From Arthrobacter sp. Soil763 (lineage in GTDB: Bacteria; Actinomycetota; Actinomycetes; Actinomycetales; Micrococcaceae), in assembly GCF_001428365.1 (NCBI RefSeq), contig NZ_LMSH01000004.1, forward strand, positions 275,270-339,269: a stretch of DNA of 64,000 nucleotides, written 5' to 3'. Of this stretch, positions 1 to 8,545 are shown piece by piece (positions within the stretch are counted from its first letter, which is position 1; each line of letters opens with the position of its first letter). The translations under genes were made by a program, and so were the position numbers. The notes beneath the pieces are model-generated. The model did not search any database, was not told the origin of the DNA, and saw nothing but the letters and a program-made list of their open reading frames with translations.

Positions 1-254
1 CCGGTGAGGACCACCATGGCCATCTGCAGGGTGAAAGCGGTCAGGTCCCAGAAGCCGTTGCCGAAGGAGTCGGCGATGGACTGCGGCGAGGCGCCGATCG
101 CCAGGGCGGCCAGGGCGATGATGATCACCCCGGCGAGGGCAAAAATGTAGGCGTCGGGGAACCATTTTTCGGTCCACGCCGCCATCCGCTGGGCTATCCG
201 GGCGAGACCGCGTTCTTCGACGATGCCGCTTTTGGTCAGGACTGTGTTCGACAC
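1..254 (-). CDS. atoE: Short-chain fatty acid transporter, AtoE family (5' part only)
   Basis: Translating the reverse strand from a GTG at 254 gives an 84-residue N-terminus that runs off the left edge of the window. A basic, amphipathic start is followed by WFPDAYIFAL, a first membrane helix, a loop with GASPQSIADSFGNGFWDL and a second helix starting QMAMVVLTG. This spacing and the GNGFW..L.F..QMA pattern match the AtoE short-chain fatty acid uptake family (E. coli AtoE). Members are multi-pass inner-membrane proteins thought to take up acetoacetate, butyrate or similar acids. An AGAGG-type ribosome site lies just upstream of the GTG. The gene fits with the CoA-transferase and acyl-CoA genes elsewhere in the window, though it is not adjacent to them. 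Substrate is inferred from family only. Confidence 0.75.
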   Translation of the reverse strand, partial: MSNTVLTKSGIVEERGLARIAQRMAAWTEKWFPDAYIFALAGVIIIALAALAIGASPQSIADSFGNGFWDLTAFTLQMAMVVLT

Positions 255-327
255 AGAGGGGTACCTCTTCGTTGAGTGTGATTTTGTACCCGATGGAGTT
301 TAGTCAAGTCGGTGGGGTGAACCGGGC

Positions 328-1203
328 TTATCGGCGCCGGCTGCGGGCGCGCCGCAGTCCTTCGGCTTCGTCCAGCCGCTGCCGTTCTTCCTCCGTGGGC
401 GCGCTGCCGCCCAGCTCCGCCGGCATCCACCACGCTCCCGGTCCGGGCTGGAGCGGGAAGTCGGCGATGCCGGCGTCGATCCCGCGCTGCAGGGCCGCCC
501 GCAGCGCGTCGGTCGCCGCCGCTACGTCCGACTCCGGCGCCGGGTGGAACGGTTCGCCGACGTGCACGCGCACCGGCGCGCGCCAGGCGCGGCGCGGCGA
601 GAAGCCATGGTGCCGGGTCATGATCCGGTGCGCGCCCCAGACCGAGACCGGGATCAGCGGAACCCCCGCCTCGGCTGCCATCCGCACCGCGCCGGTCCGG
701 CACTCGCGGACCCGGAAGCTGCGGCTCACCCCGGCTTCGGGAAGGATTGCGATGTACTCACCCGCCCGCAGCTTCCGCACGGCCTCGTCGTAGGCGTGGG
801 CGCCGGAGTCGTAGCCGACGACGACGTGCCCGGCGGCACTGACGGCCGGCCCGGCGAACCAGTGGTCGGCCGCGCCCTGGGTGATCAGGAAGCGCATCTG
901 CGCCCGGTTGTGCCACCAGAGCAGCAGCTCGGCCGCGGCGAAGTCAAGGTAGCCGAAGTGCGTGATCGCCACGACGGCGCCCGTCCCGGGCACGGGCCGC
1001 CTTGACGGGGCCGGCCGCGGGACGCGCCCGGGTGAGCCCGCGGAGCCCGGGGAAGCCTCAGGGCGGGGCAGTTCCGTCTGAGTGCCGGGCAGGTGCTGGG
1101 CGCCGGTGACGATGATCCGGATCCCGAACAGCCGGCGCAGCAGCTCGCCGGTCCGGACGATGGTGCGGTAGAAGCGGTCGCTGGGACCGGGACGCCAGCT
1201 CAC
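328..1203 (-). CDS. PlsC-like 1-acyl-sn-glycerol-3-phosphate acyltransferase
   Basis: A 291-residue member of the lysophosphatidate acyltransferase (PlsC/AGPAT) family, which transfers an acyl group to lysophospholipids at the inner membrane face. The catalytic H-x4-D box is visible as HFGYLD (His82, Asp87). The second substrate-binding block is LPEAGVSRS around residues 154-162, replacing the usual FPEGTRS, so substrate choice may differ from housekeeping PlsC. A proline- and arginine-rich stretch (about residues 41-73) precedes the catalytic block and looks like an unstructured insertion. The GTG start at 1203 lies 14 bases after the stop of the DUF1295 gene, so the two are probably co-transcribed with the hydrolase upstream. 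Confidence 0.8.
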   Translation of the reverse strand: MSWRPGPSDRFYRTIVRTGELLRRLFGIRIIVTGAQHLPGTQTELPRPEASPGSAGSPGRVPRPAPSRRPVPGTGAVVAITHFGYLDFAAAELLLWWHNRAQMRFLITQGAADHWFAGPAVSAAGHVVVGYDSGAHAYDEAVRKLRAGEYIAILPEAGVSRSFRVRECRTGAVRMAAEAGVPLIPVSVWGAHRIMTRHHGFSPRRAWRAPVRVHVGEPFHPAPESDVAAATDALRAALQRGIDAGIADFPLQPGPGAWWMPAELGGSAPTEEERQRLDEAEGLRRARSRRR

Positions 1204-1216
1204 GGGCGGTCCCGGC

Positions 1217-2026
1217 TCAGCGGCCGGCCCTCCGCCGGGGCGGCCAGGGCAGGAAACCGGAGGTCGATTCGACGTATTCCCTGTAGCCGGGCCGGGCGGA
1301 CATGGCCTTCTCGGTGAGGGGTTTGCCGGTCTTTCCGGCCAGCGTCCAGATCATCAGGGCTGGGGAGAGGACGGTGAGAACGCCGGGCCAGGAGTCCGCG
1401 GCGACCAGGAACAGCCCGGCCCACACGGCGGCGTCGCCGAAGTAGTTGGGGTGCCGGGTATAGCGCCAGAGCCCGGTGTCCAGCACGGTTCCGCGCCGAG
1501 CCGGGTCCGCCTTGAACTGTGCCAACTGCCAGTCGCCCACGGTTTCGAAGACGAAGCCGACGATCCAAAGCAGGACTCCCAGCAGCGCCAGCCAGCCCAG
1601 GGGGCCGGTGCTGAACATGCCGACCTGGAGGGTGAGCGAGACGAAGAACATCACGAGGCCCTGGGGCAGGTACACCCGGCGCAGGGCGTAGGTGTTCCGG
1701 GAGCCGGGGGCCGAGGACAGCATGTCCACGTAGCGGGGATCCTCGTGGCCGCCGCGGGCCCGGACGCCGATGTGGACGGCCAGCCGCACGCCCCAGACCG
1801 CCACCAGGGCCAACAGCAGCAGCCGGCGTCCGGCGTCGCCGTGGCCTGCGGACAACAGCCAGGAGACCCCGGCGGCCACGACGAAGCCCAGGCCCCAGAC
1901 CGTGTCGATGACCGAGTGGCGGCTTTGCCGCACGGCGACCGCGAACGTCACGGCCAGCAGGAGCGCGAGGGCCAGGGCCGCCCAGGGCAGGCTGGCCAGG
2001 AAGGCCGCCAGTGGGAAGGCCGGCAT
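1217..2026 (-). CDS. DUF1295 membrane protein (steroid 5-alpha-reductase/ICMT-like fold)
   Basis: The product is about 269 residues starting at the ATG at 2026, which shares one base (TGATG) with the stop of the hydrolase upstream. The reading frame is open further upstream, but that extension is proline/arginine-rich shadow of the hydrolase and is rejected. The protein has about seven hydrophobic segments and the C-terminal signature YTRHPNYFGD followed by Y.EYVESTSGFLPWPPR. This signature defines DUF1295, related to steroid 5-alpha-reductases and isoprenylcysteine methyltransferases. An NAD(P)H- or SAM-dependent lipid modification is plausible from the fold family. No substrate can be read from the sequence. 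Confidence 0.8.
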   Translation of the reverse strand: MPAFPLAAFLASLPWAALALALLLAVTFAVAVRQSRHSVIDTVWGLGFVVAAGVSWLLSAGHGDAGRRLLLLALVAVWGVRLAVHIGVRARGGHEDPRYVDMLSSAPGSRNTYALRRVYLPQGLVMFFVSLTLQVGMFSTGPLGWLALLGVLLWIVGFVFETVGDWQLAQFKADPARRGTVLDTGLWRYTRHPNYFGDAAVWAGLFLVAADSWPGVLTVLSPALMIWTLAGKTGKPLTEKAMSARPGYREYVESTSGFLPWPPRRRAGR

Positions 2027-2778
2027 CAGAGCACCACCGGCAGGCCGGCGGCCGCGGGGAGGACCTGCCTGAGTTCCCCGGCGCCGGCCGGCTCGGTGCC
2101 GGCGCGGCTGCCAAAGGCGTCGAGGATGAAGCCGTTGGCCAGCGAGTTCCAAAGCCGAACCCGGCGGAACATGAAGTGGCCTGCGCCCTGAAGGGACACG
2201 TAGTCGATCGACGCGGCCACCTGCTGTGCCCGTTTCGCGTACGCCAGGGAGTTGCGGGGGCTGGTCCACCGGTCCTCAGTGCCGTGCACGATCAGCACCC
2301 GCCGCCCTGCGACGCGGTCCACGGGGGTAGTCCCGTCCAGCCAGGGCGCGAGAGCGACGACGGCGTCCACCTGCGGGTGGTCGGCGACGCACAGCGCCGT
2401 CAGGCCGCCCATGGAATGGCCGAGCAGGTAAACCGGAACGCCCGGATGCTCGAGGCTGATCTGCTCAAGCGCCCAGCGGGCGTCCTGGACCGGCGACATG
2501 TCCGGACCGTTCCAGCCCCGGTACCGGTTGCGGAGGGTCCAGACGGCCAGGCCGTGCGGGCCGCCCCGGCCGCGCAGGGCCTGCGCGAAGGGCAACATCC
2601 TGGCCGGGCTCAGATGCCGGGCACGGACGGCGTCGAAGCTCGCGGCACGCCCGCCGTGCAGCACCAGGGCAACACCGCGGGTTTCCCCGGCCGCGTCGGC
2701 GATGCTCAGCGTCGCCCGGGCCGTCGTGCCGGAAGCGCCCGCTGCGGCCTCCCGGTCATCTGTCTTGCGTCTGGCCAC
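2026..2778 (-). CDS. Alpha/beta hydrolase
   Basis: A roughly 250-residue serine hydrolase. The nucleophile elbow is GHSMGG (Ser122 counting from the chosen start), the acid is in HGTEDRW (Asp169) and the catalytic His is in GAGHFMF (His201). These are in the right order and spacing for a complete triad. LHGGRAASFDAV near the N-terminus supplies the oxyanion region. I prefer the GTG at 2778 over one five codons earlier, because a GGAGG Shine-Dalgarno site lies eight bases before it and inside the longer frame. There is no signal peptide, so it is cytoplasmic. It heads a three-gene set with DUF1295 and PlsC-like genes, suggesting lipid or ester turnover. The substrate is unknown. Confidence 0.8.
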   Translation of the reverse strand: MARRKTDDREAAAGASGTTARATLSIADAAGETRGVALVLHGGRAASFDAVRARHLSPARMLPFAQALRGRGGPHGLAVWTLRNRYRGWNGPDMSPVQDARWALEQISLEHPGVPVYLLGHSMGGLTALCVADHPQVDAVVALAPWLDGTTPVDRVAGRRVLIVHGTEDRWTSPRNSLAYAKRAQQVAASIDYVSLQGAGHFMFRRVRLWNSLANGFILDAFGSRAGTEPAGAGELRQVLPAAAGLPVVL

Positions 2779-3048
2779 GTTGGTGTCCTCCACATCTTTT
2801 GTCCCTCAGTGTCCAACCCTAAAGCGCGTTCCGGAGTTCCCGGCAGGCTTCCGGCGCTGGTCTTCCACCTCTCCCGCAGGACGTTCGGAGCAGCGGCGGC
2901 GCGGGATGGGCCGCCCGTCCCCGGGACCCCTTGACGGCTCCGGAGCGGAGGAGTAGGCCTGTGCTCGTAAACCCCCGGGCGTTCTGCCGGCTGGGAGCAC
3001 AAATCACCGTCCGGGTCGGAAACCACGACGAAATCGACGGTACAGAAA

Positions 3049-4422
3049 ATGAATGGAACCGACTTCGATGGCCTGCGCGGGCAGGTCCGAGGGCACGTCA
3101 TCACGTCCGGTGACGCGGATTACGACGCTGCCCGGGCCGTGCAAAACGGCTTGATCGACAAGCGGCCGGCAGCGGTGGTCCAGGTGTCCCAGGTCGCCGA
3201 CGTGATCGCCGGCGTCAACTTCGCGCGGGAGCATGGCCTGGCGCTGGCGGTCCGCGGCGGGGGACACAGCGGTCCGGGTTTTGGCACGGCGGATGACGCA
3301 CTGGTGATCGACTTCGCCCACACGCGGGGCGTACGGGTCGACCCGGCCGGCAGAACGGCCCGGACAGAGGCCGGGGCGACGTGGGCCGACTTCAACCACG
3401 CCACGCACGCCTTCGGGCTCGCCACCACCGGCGGCGTCGTCGGCTCGACCGGTGTCTCGGGCCTGACCCTCGGCGGCGGCATCGGCTACCTCGACCGAAA
3501 GTACGGGCTTAGCTGCGACAACCTCCTTTCGGCCGACGTTGTCACCGCAGACGGGAGGTTCCTCACTGCCAGTGAGCACGAGCATGAGGACCTCTTCTGG
3601 GCACTGCGGGGCGGCGGGGGCAACTTCGGCGTCGTCACCTCGCTGGAATTCCGGCTGCATCCCGTGGACACGGTCCACGCAGGCATCGTCATCTACCCGG
3701 GGGACCACGCCGAGACCGTCGCCAAGTTCTACCGCGGGCAGCTGGCGGATGCCCCCGAGGAGTTCGGCGCTTTCCTCGCCTTCCACCAGGGACCGCCGGT
3801 TCCGTTCCTGCCCGAGGAGTTCCACGGCAAGCCGGTCTGCATTGTGGTCGGGATGTGGACCGGAGACCCGGCCGAGGGGCCGTCCCGCTGGCAGCCCTTC
3901 CTCGACGCGGCCCCGGTAGCCGGCTCCATGGTGGGCCCGATGCCTTACCCGGCCCTGAACTCGGCTTTCGACGGCATGTATCCCAAAGGCCTGCTGGCCT
4001 ACTGGAAGGCGGCCTTCCTCTCCGAGCTCAACGACGGGGCCATCGATGCCCACCTCGAGTACGGGCGGCGCGTTCCCAGCGTGCAGACCGCGGTGCACAT
4101 CTATCCGATCGACGGCGCCGTGCACCGGGTGGGCTCGGGGGACACGGCGTTCCCCAACCGGAACGCCAGCTTCTCCCCGGTCATCGCCTGCCACTGGGTG
4201 GATCCGGCGGACACGGCGGCAAACATCGCCTGGGTGCGGGAATACGCCGCGGCGCTCCAGCCCTATTCCGAGTCCGCCGGCTACATCAATTTCATGGACG
4301 GTGACGACCTGGACAAGGTAGCGGAGAACTACGGCCCCAATTACGCACGGCTGAGGGACGTCAAAACGAAGTACGATCCGCAGAACCTCTTCCACATCAA
4401 CCAGAACATAGTGCCCGCCTAG
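3049..4422 (+). CDS. FAD-linked oxidoreductase with berberine-bridge (BBE) C-terminus
   Basis: A 457-residue flavoprotein of the VAO/PCMH superfamily. The FAD-binding N-terminal domain shows VRGGGHSGPGFG (the His that anchors FAD covalently in relatives), then GGGIGYLDRKYGLSCDNL. The central substrate domain runs to about residue 400. The C-terminal BBE signature is YINFMDGDD followed by NYGPNYARLRDVKTKYDP and NLFHINQNI. Relatives oxidise alcohols, sugars or alkaloid-like compounds with oxygen as acceptor. The Cys that gives a second covalent FAD bond in some relatives may be the one in YGLSCDN, but this is not certain. No secretion signal is apparent. It stands alone, divergent from the hydrolase set. 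About 270 bases without a gene precede it, in which I see no clear promoter. Confidence 0.85.
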   Translation: MNGTDFDGLRGQVRGHVITSGDADYDAARAVQNGLIDKRPAAVVQVSQVADVIAGVNFAREHGLALAVRGGGHSGPGFGTADDALVIDFAHTRGVRVDPAGRTARTEAGATWADFNHATHAFGLATTGGVVGSTGVSGLTLGGGIGYLDRKYGLSCDNLLSADVVTADGRFLTASEHEHEDLFWALRGGGGNFGVVTSLEFRLHPVDTVHAGIVIYPGDHAETVAKFYRGQLADAPEEFGAFLAFHQGPPVPFLPEEFHGKPVCIVVGMWTGDPAEGPSRWQPFLDAAPVAGSMVGPMPYPALNSAFDGMYPKGLLAYWKAAFLSELNDGAIDAHLEYGRRVPSVQTAVHIYPIDGAVHRVGSGDTAFPNRNASFSPVIACHWVDPADTAANIAWVREYAAALQPYSESAGYINFMDGDDLDKVAENYGPNYARLRDVKTKYDPQNLFHINQNIVPA

Positions 4423-4455
4423 CTGTCCTGCCTCACCCCGGGCGTCCCGACCCCG

Positions 4456-4486
4456 TAGAGTTTTCGGCATGAGGTTGAACTGCTGA
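4456..4486 (+). promoter_or_regulatory. Promoter -10 and five-codon leader ORF coupled to the YibE/F gene
   Basis: TAGAGT (4456-4461) fits the TANNNT -10 pattern. Seven bases later lies an ATG (4469) that opens a five-codon frame, M-R-L-N-C, stop. Its TGA (4484-4486) overlaps the ATG of the YibE/F gene as TGATG. The transcript could begin at or within a base of the leader ATG. Whether the leader is translated is inference; GAGG at 4471-4474 could alternatively act as a distant ribosome site for the main gene. Confidence 0.4.
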
Positions 4487-5934
4487 TGGGCGCCGGACAT
4501 TCACACACCGGACACGGAGGCATCGACCCGACGCCCCGGGCGCTCGCCGCCCGCAGGAAGGCCAACTGGATCCTCGCCGCCGTCCTGGTCCCGCTGACGC
4601 TGCTGACCGTGGTGGCCATGGTCCTGCTGTGGCCCTCCGGCAGCAAGGACGGCCTCAAACTCTCCAGCCCGTACGCCGCCGCCCCGGGCGTCAGCTTCGA
4701 CACCGGAACGATCCAGCGCGTCGTCGTCGGGCCTTGCATGGATGGTGCCGCCCAGGCGGACGGCCAGGCGGCGCCCGCGCCGGAGCAAGCACCGCAGGCC
4801 GGGCAGGCACCCCCGGCGCCCGGCGCCGGGCAGGGCTCGCAGTGCACCTTCGCCTACACCGACCCGGACAAGGGCGGCAACCCGGTCAAGGTGGTGATCA
4901 ACCCCGACGTCGCCAAGTCCCACGGTGTCAAGGCCGGCGACGGGATCCGCTACCTGAACCTGTCCCAGACCCAGGGTGCCGCCGCGCAGGGAACCCCCTC
5001 CTACGTTTTTGTCGATTTCGTCCGGACCCTGCCGATCATCCTGCTCGCCGTCCTCTACGCCGTCGTCGTGATCGCGGTGGCGCGCTGGCGCGGGCTGCGC
5101 GCCCTCATCGGCCTGCTGGGCGCCTACGCCGTGCTGGTCTCCTTCATGCTCCCGGGGCTGGTCGAAGGCAAGCCGCCGCTGCTGCTGGCGCTGGTCGGGT
5201 CGACCGTGATCATGATCGGCGTGCTGTACTTCGCCCACGGTTTCACCGCCCGGACCTCGACGGCGCTGCTGGGCACCATGTTCGGCCTGGGCATCACCGC
5301 CGTCCTGGCCGCCTGGGCCACCGACGCAGCGAACCTCGCCGGCGTCGGCAGCCACGATGCCGCCACACTGGCGAACGTCTCGGACCACATCTCGATCTCC
5401 GGCATCATCCTCTGCGGGCTGATCATCTCCGGACTCGGGGTGCTCAACGACGTGACCATCACCCAGTCCTCCGCCGTCTGGGAGCTGTGGGAACTCGCGC
5501 CCGGCACCTCCAGGCGGAAGCTGTTCGCCTCGGCCATGCGGATCGGCCGGGACCACATCGCGTCCACCGTCTACACCATCGCCTTCGCCTACGCCGGAGC
5601 TGCGCTGCCCGTCCTCATCATTGTGATGCTGTACGAACGCCCGCTCGGCGACGCACTGACCAGCGCCGAACTCTCCGAGGAAGTCATCCGCACCCTCGTC
5701 GGGTCGATCGGCCTGGTCCTGGCCATCCCGGTGACGACGCTGATCGCGGTGCTGGTCGTCAAGGCCACCGGGCTGCGCGGCGCGGCGCTGCCCGCGGACG
5801 ACGGCGGGTCCGTGCACGACGGCGCGGCAGCCGATCACGCGTCCGACGGCGGCACCGGCGCGGCGCCCGACGGCGACGGATCCGGTCCGGCACCTGAAAG
5901 CCGGCGCGGCCGGCGGGCCGAACTGCGCCGCTGA
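4486..5934 (+). CDS. YibE/F family multi-pass membrane protein
   Basis: A 482-residue integral membrane protein of the YibE/F family (function unknown; found in many Gram-positive bacteria). The order is a short His-rich cytoplasmic N-terminus (GHSHTGHGG), a first helix (about 27-48), a soluble extracytoplasmic domain with an Ala/Pro/Gln-rich stretch and Cys residues, then seven or so helices from about residue 180. The conserved block LNDVTITQSSAVWEL and the glycine-rich helices are typical of the family. The C-terminus is a disordered Asp/Gly tail. The start overlaps the stop of a five-codon leader frame. Transport has been suggested for relatives, but nothing in the sequence names a substrate. 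Confidence 0.8.
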   Translation: MGAGHSHTGHGGIDPTPRALAARRKANWILAAVLVPLTLLTVVAMVLLWPSGSKDGLKLSSPYAAAPGVSFDTGTIQRVVVGPCMDGAAQADGQAAPAPEQAPQAGQAPPAPGAGQGSQCTFAYTDPDKGGNPVKVVINPDVAKSHGVKAGDGIRYLNLSQTQGAAAQGTPSYVFVDFVRTLPIILLAVLYAVVVIAVARWRGLRALIGLLGAYAVLVSFMLPGLVEGKPPLLLALVGSTVIMIGVLYFAHGFTARTSTALLGTMFGLGITAVLAAWATDAANLAGVGSHDAATLANVSDHISISGIILCGLIISGLGVLNDVTITQSSAVWELWELAPGTSRRKLFASAMRIGRDHIASTVYTIAFAYAGAALPVLIIVMLYERPLGDALTSAELSEEVIRTLVGSIGLVLAIPVTTLIAVLVVKATGLRGAALPADDGGSVHDGAAADHASDGGTGAAPDGDGSGPAPESRRGRRAELRR

Positions 5935-6020
5935 CCCCGGTTCCGCCGGTGGATCGGACGGCAGGCAGCCCCGATTTCCACATAGCGCACCGGGCGCCGG
6001 GCCGATTTGCCCGGCTTTGA

Positions 6021-6026
6021 GACAAT
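6021..6026 (+). promoter_or_regulatory. Candidate -10 for leaderless dusB transcript
   Basis: GACAAT at 6021-6026 is followed by exactly six bases and then the GTG start of dusB. It departs from TANNNT at the first base. It is included because the spacing is the same as at seven better-matched genes in this window. No convincing -35 is seen. Confidence 0.35.
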
Positions 6027-6032
6027 GGTCGG

Positions 6033-7211
6033 GTGACTGTTGTAGCAACCCCTCCCGCCCCCAAGCTGGAACTGCCGCCCCTGAAGCTGGGCCCCATCAC
6101 GGTGGACACCCCGGTGATCCTGGCCCCGATGGCAGGCATCACCAACTCCGCGTTCCGCCGCCTCTGCCGCGAATACGGCGGCGGCCTGTACGTGGCGGAG
6201 ATGGTCACCTCGCGCGCGCTCGTGGAGCGCACCCCCGAATCCCTGCGGATCATTTCGCATGACGACGATGAAAAAGTCCGTTCGGTCCAGCTGTACGGCG
6301 TCGACCCGGTCACGGTCGGACAGGCGGTCCGGATGCTGGTCGAGGAGGACCGCGCGGACCACATCGACCTCAACTTCGGCTGCCCGGTGCCCAAGGTCAC
6401 CCGGCGCGGCGGCGGTTCGGCGCTTCCCTGGAAGACCGACCTCTTCACCTCGATCGTCCAGACCGCCGTGAAGGAAGCATCCAAGGGCAACATCCCGCTG
6501 ACCATCAAGATGCGCAAGGGCATCGATGATGACCACCTGACCTACCTCGACGCAGGACGGATCGCCCGCGATTCCGGCGTCGCCGCCGTCGCCCTGCACG
6601 GCCGCACCGCCGCGCAGTTCTACTCCGGCAAAGCGGACTGGTCCGCCATCGCCCGGCTGCGGGAAGCCCTGCCGGACATTCCGGTGCTTGGCAACGGAGA
6701 CATCTGGTCTGCCGAGGACGCGGTGCGCATGGTCCGCGAAACCGGCGTCGACGGCGTCGTGGTGGGCCGCGGCTGCCAGGGCCGGCCGTGGCTCTTCGGG
6801 GATCTGATGGCAGCCTTCGAAGGCAGCGACGCCCGCCACACCCCGGCCCTGCGCCAGGTCGCCGAGAGCATCTACCGCCACGCGGAGCTCATGGTGGAGA
6901 CCTTCGGCGACGAGGGCAAGGCGCTGCGGGAGATCCGCAAGCACATGGCCTGGTACCTCAAGGGATACGTCGTCGGCAGCGACCTGCGCCACCGGCTGGC
7001 ACTCGTGACGAGCCTGGAAGTCCTTCGCGCCACGCTGGATGAACTCGACCTCGACTCGCCCTACCCGGGCGCCGACGCCGAAGGCCCGCGCGGCCGCGCA
7101 GGCTCGCCCAAGAAACCGGCCCTGCCCAAGGACTGGCTGCTGAACCGCAACCTCGACGCCGAGCAGTCCCGGGACATCTCCTTCGCCGAACTGGACGTCT
7201 CCGGTGGCTGA
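6033..7211 (+). CDS. dusB: tRNA-dihydrouridine synthase DusB
   Basis: A 392-residue FMN enzyme that reduces uridine to dihydrouridine in the tRNA D-loop using NADPH. The TIM-barrel signature blocks are present: PVILAPMAGITNSAFRRLCR at the N-terminus, NFGCPVPKVTRRGGGSAL with the catalytic Cys, then LTIKMRKGI, ALHGRTAAQFYSGKADW and GNGDIWSAEDAVRM..TGVDGVVVGRGCQGRPWLF. The C-terminal helical tRNA-binding domain has EIRKHMAWYLKGY. Length is typical. The start is a GTG six bases after a possible -10, suggesting a leaderless message. The end overlaps the dgt start by eight bases, so the two are translated together. Confidence 0.93.
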   Translation: MTVVATPPAPKLELPPLKLGPITVDTPVILAPMAGITNSAFRRLCREYGGGLYVAEMVTSRALVERTPESLRIISHDDDEKVRSVQLYGVDPVTVGQAVRMLVEEDRADHIDLNFGCPVPKVTRRGGGSALPWKTDLFTSIVQTAVKEASKGNIPLTIKMRKGIDDDHLTYLDAGRIARDSGVAAVALHGRTAAQFYSGKADWSAIARLREALPDIPVLGNGDIWSAEDAVRMVRETGVDGVVVGRGCQGRPWLFGDLMAAFEGSDARHTPALRQVAESIYRHAELMVETFGDEGKALREIRKHMAWYLKGYVVGSDLRHRLALVTSLEVLRATLDELDLDSPYPGADAEGPRGRAGSPKKPALPKDWLLNRNLDAEQSRDISFAELDVSGG

Positions 7212-8493
7212 GGCCCGGACCGCGGCGGCCGTCGTCGGCGGCTACGTGGAGCGCGACTGTGCCCGCTGGGTCGAGGAGCCGCCCAAGAGCACCTACCGTT
7301 CCGACTTCGAACGTGACCGGGCGCGGGTCCTGCATTCCTCCGCGCTGCGCCGGCTCGGCGCCAAGACCCAGGTGGTGGCCCCGGACACGGACGACTTTGT
7401 CCGGACCCGGCTGACGCACAGCCTTGAGGTGGCCCAGGTGGGCCGCGAACTTGGCCGCACCCTGGGCTGCGACCCCGACGTCGTCGACACCGCCTGCCTC
7501 AGCCACGACCTCGGCCATCCGCCGTTCGGCCACAACGGCGAGTCGGCGCTGAACGAGGTCGCCCACGCGATCGGCGGCTTCGAGGGCAACGCCCAGACCC
7601 TGCGCCTGCTGACCCGGCTCGAGCCCAAGGTCCTGGCCCCCGACGGCCGGCCCGCCGGCCTGAACCTCACCCGGGCCAGCCTCGATGCCGCCGCCAAGTA
7701 CCCGTGGTCCGCCGAGGACGCCCCGGTGATCCACGGCCAGCGGACCAGCAAGTTCGGCGCTTACCAGGACGACCTGCCCATCTTCGAGTGGATCCGCGAG
7801 GGTGCCCCCGAGCGGCGGTCCTGCCTTGAGGCGCAGGTCATGGACCTCGCCGACGACATTTCCTACTCCGTGCACGACGTCGAGGATGCGATCGTCGCCG
7901 GACACTTCCAGCTCCGCTGGATGGACAACCCGGACCACCGCGCCCGGGTGGTCGGCTACGCCAAGCAGTGGTACCTGCCGCACCACGACGCGGCTGAGAT
8001 CGACGCCGCCCTGGCCCGGCTGGAAGCGACCAGTGTCTGGGTGCGCGAGGCCGACGGCAGCCGCAAATCCATGGCGGCGCTGAAGGACATGACCAGCCAG
8101 TTGATCGGCCGGTTCTGCCACAGCGCGCTGGAGACCACCCGCGCCGTCTACGGCCCGGAAAACCTCACCCGGTACAACGCCGAACTCATCGTCCCGGAGG
8201 AGACTGTGATGGAAATCGCGGTGATGAAGGGCCTGGCCACCACCTTCGTGATGACCACCGAGCACCGGCAGCCCATTTACGAGCGCCAGCGCGAGGTACT
8301 GCACGCCCTGGTCACCGCGCTCAGCGCCACCGGGGACCGCCACCTCGAACCGATGTTCGCCGCTGACTGGCGCGCCGCGGCCGACGACGGAGCCCGGCTG
8401 CGCGTCGTGATCGACCAGGTGGCCTCGCTCACCGACGGCTCTGCGCTGGCCATGTACGAACGGCTCGTCGGCAGCCTGCCGTCGCTGTGGTGA
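7204..8493 (+). CDS. dgt: Deoxyguanosinetriphosphate triphosphohydrolase-like protein (HD domain)
   Basis: A 429-residue HD-domain dNTPase, which cleaves dNTP to deoxynucleoside and triphosphate. The metal ligands are visible: RLTHSLEVAQVGRE (first His), then SHDLGHPPFGHNGE (HD pair and following His residues). The substrate and allosteric region FGAYQDDLPIFEWIREG and the later DLADDISYSVHDVEDA with the fourth metal ligand are present. The GTG at 7204 overlaps the dusB stop by eight bases. dusB-dgt-dnaG is a common actinobacterial order. The family helps regulate dNTP pools; whether this member prefers dGTP is not visible. Confidence 0.9.
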   Translation: MAEARTAAAVVGGYVERDCARWVEEPPKSTYRSDFERDRARVLHSSALRRLGAKTQVVAPDTDDFVRTRLTHSLEVAQVGRELGRTLGCDPDVVDTACLSHDLGHPPFGHNGESALNEVAHAIGGFEGNAQTLRLLTRLEPKVLAPDGRPAGLNLTRASLDAAAKYPWSAEDAPVIHGQRTSKFGAYQDDLPIFEWIREGAPERRSCLEAQVMDLADDISYSVHDVEDAIVAGHFQLRWMDNPDHRARVVGYAKQWYLPHHDAAEIDAALARLEATSVWVREADGSRKSMAALKDMTSQLIGRFCHSALETTRAVYGPENLTRYNAELIVPEETVMEIAVMKGLATTFVMTTEHRQPIYERQREVLHALVTALSATGDRHLEPMFAADWRAAADDGARLRVVIDQVASLTDGSALAMYERLVGSLPSLW

Positions 8494-8533
8494 CCGGCAC
8501 CATACGCCGCGGACCGGCGTCGTGCCCGGGGGC

Positions 8534-8539
8534 TAGGAT
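8534..8539 (+). promoter_or_regulatory. -10 box for leaderless dnaG transcript
   Basis: TAGGAT at 8534-8539 fits the actinobacterial TANNNT -10, and the dnaG GTG follows after exactly six bases (GGCACC). No ribosome-binding site is present between them. The -35 region around 8510 is weak (GAC core only). A leaderless dnaG message is inferred. Confidence 0.55.
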
Positions 8540-8545
8540 GGCACC

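Noticed and set aside
3004..4500. 498-codon minus-strand frame opposite the FAD oxidase
   Set aside because: Antisense shadow; the plus-strand frame has complete FAD and BBE motifs.
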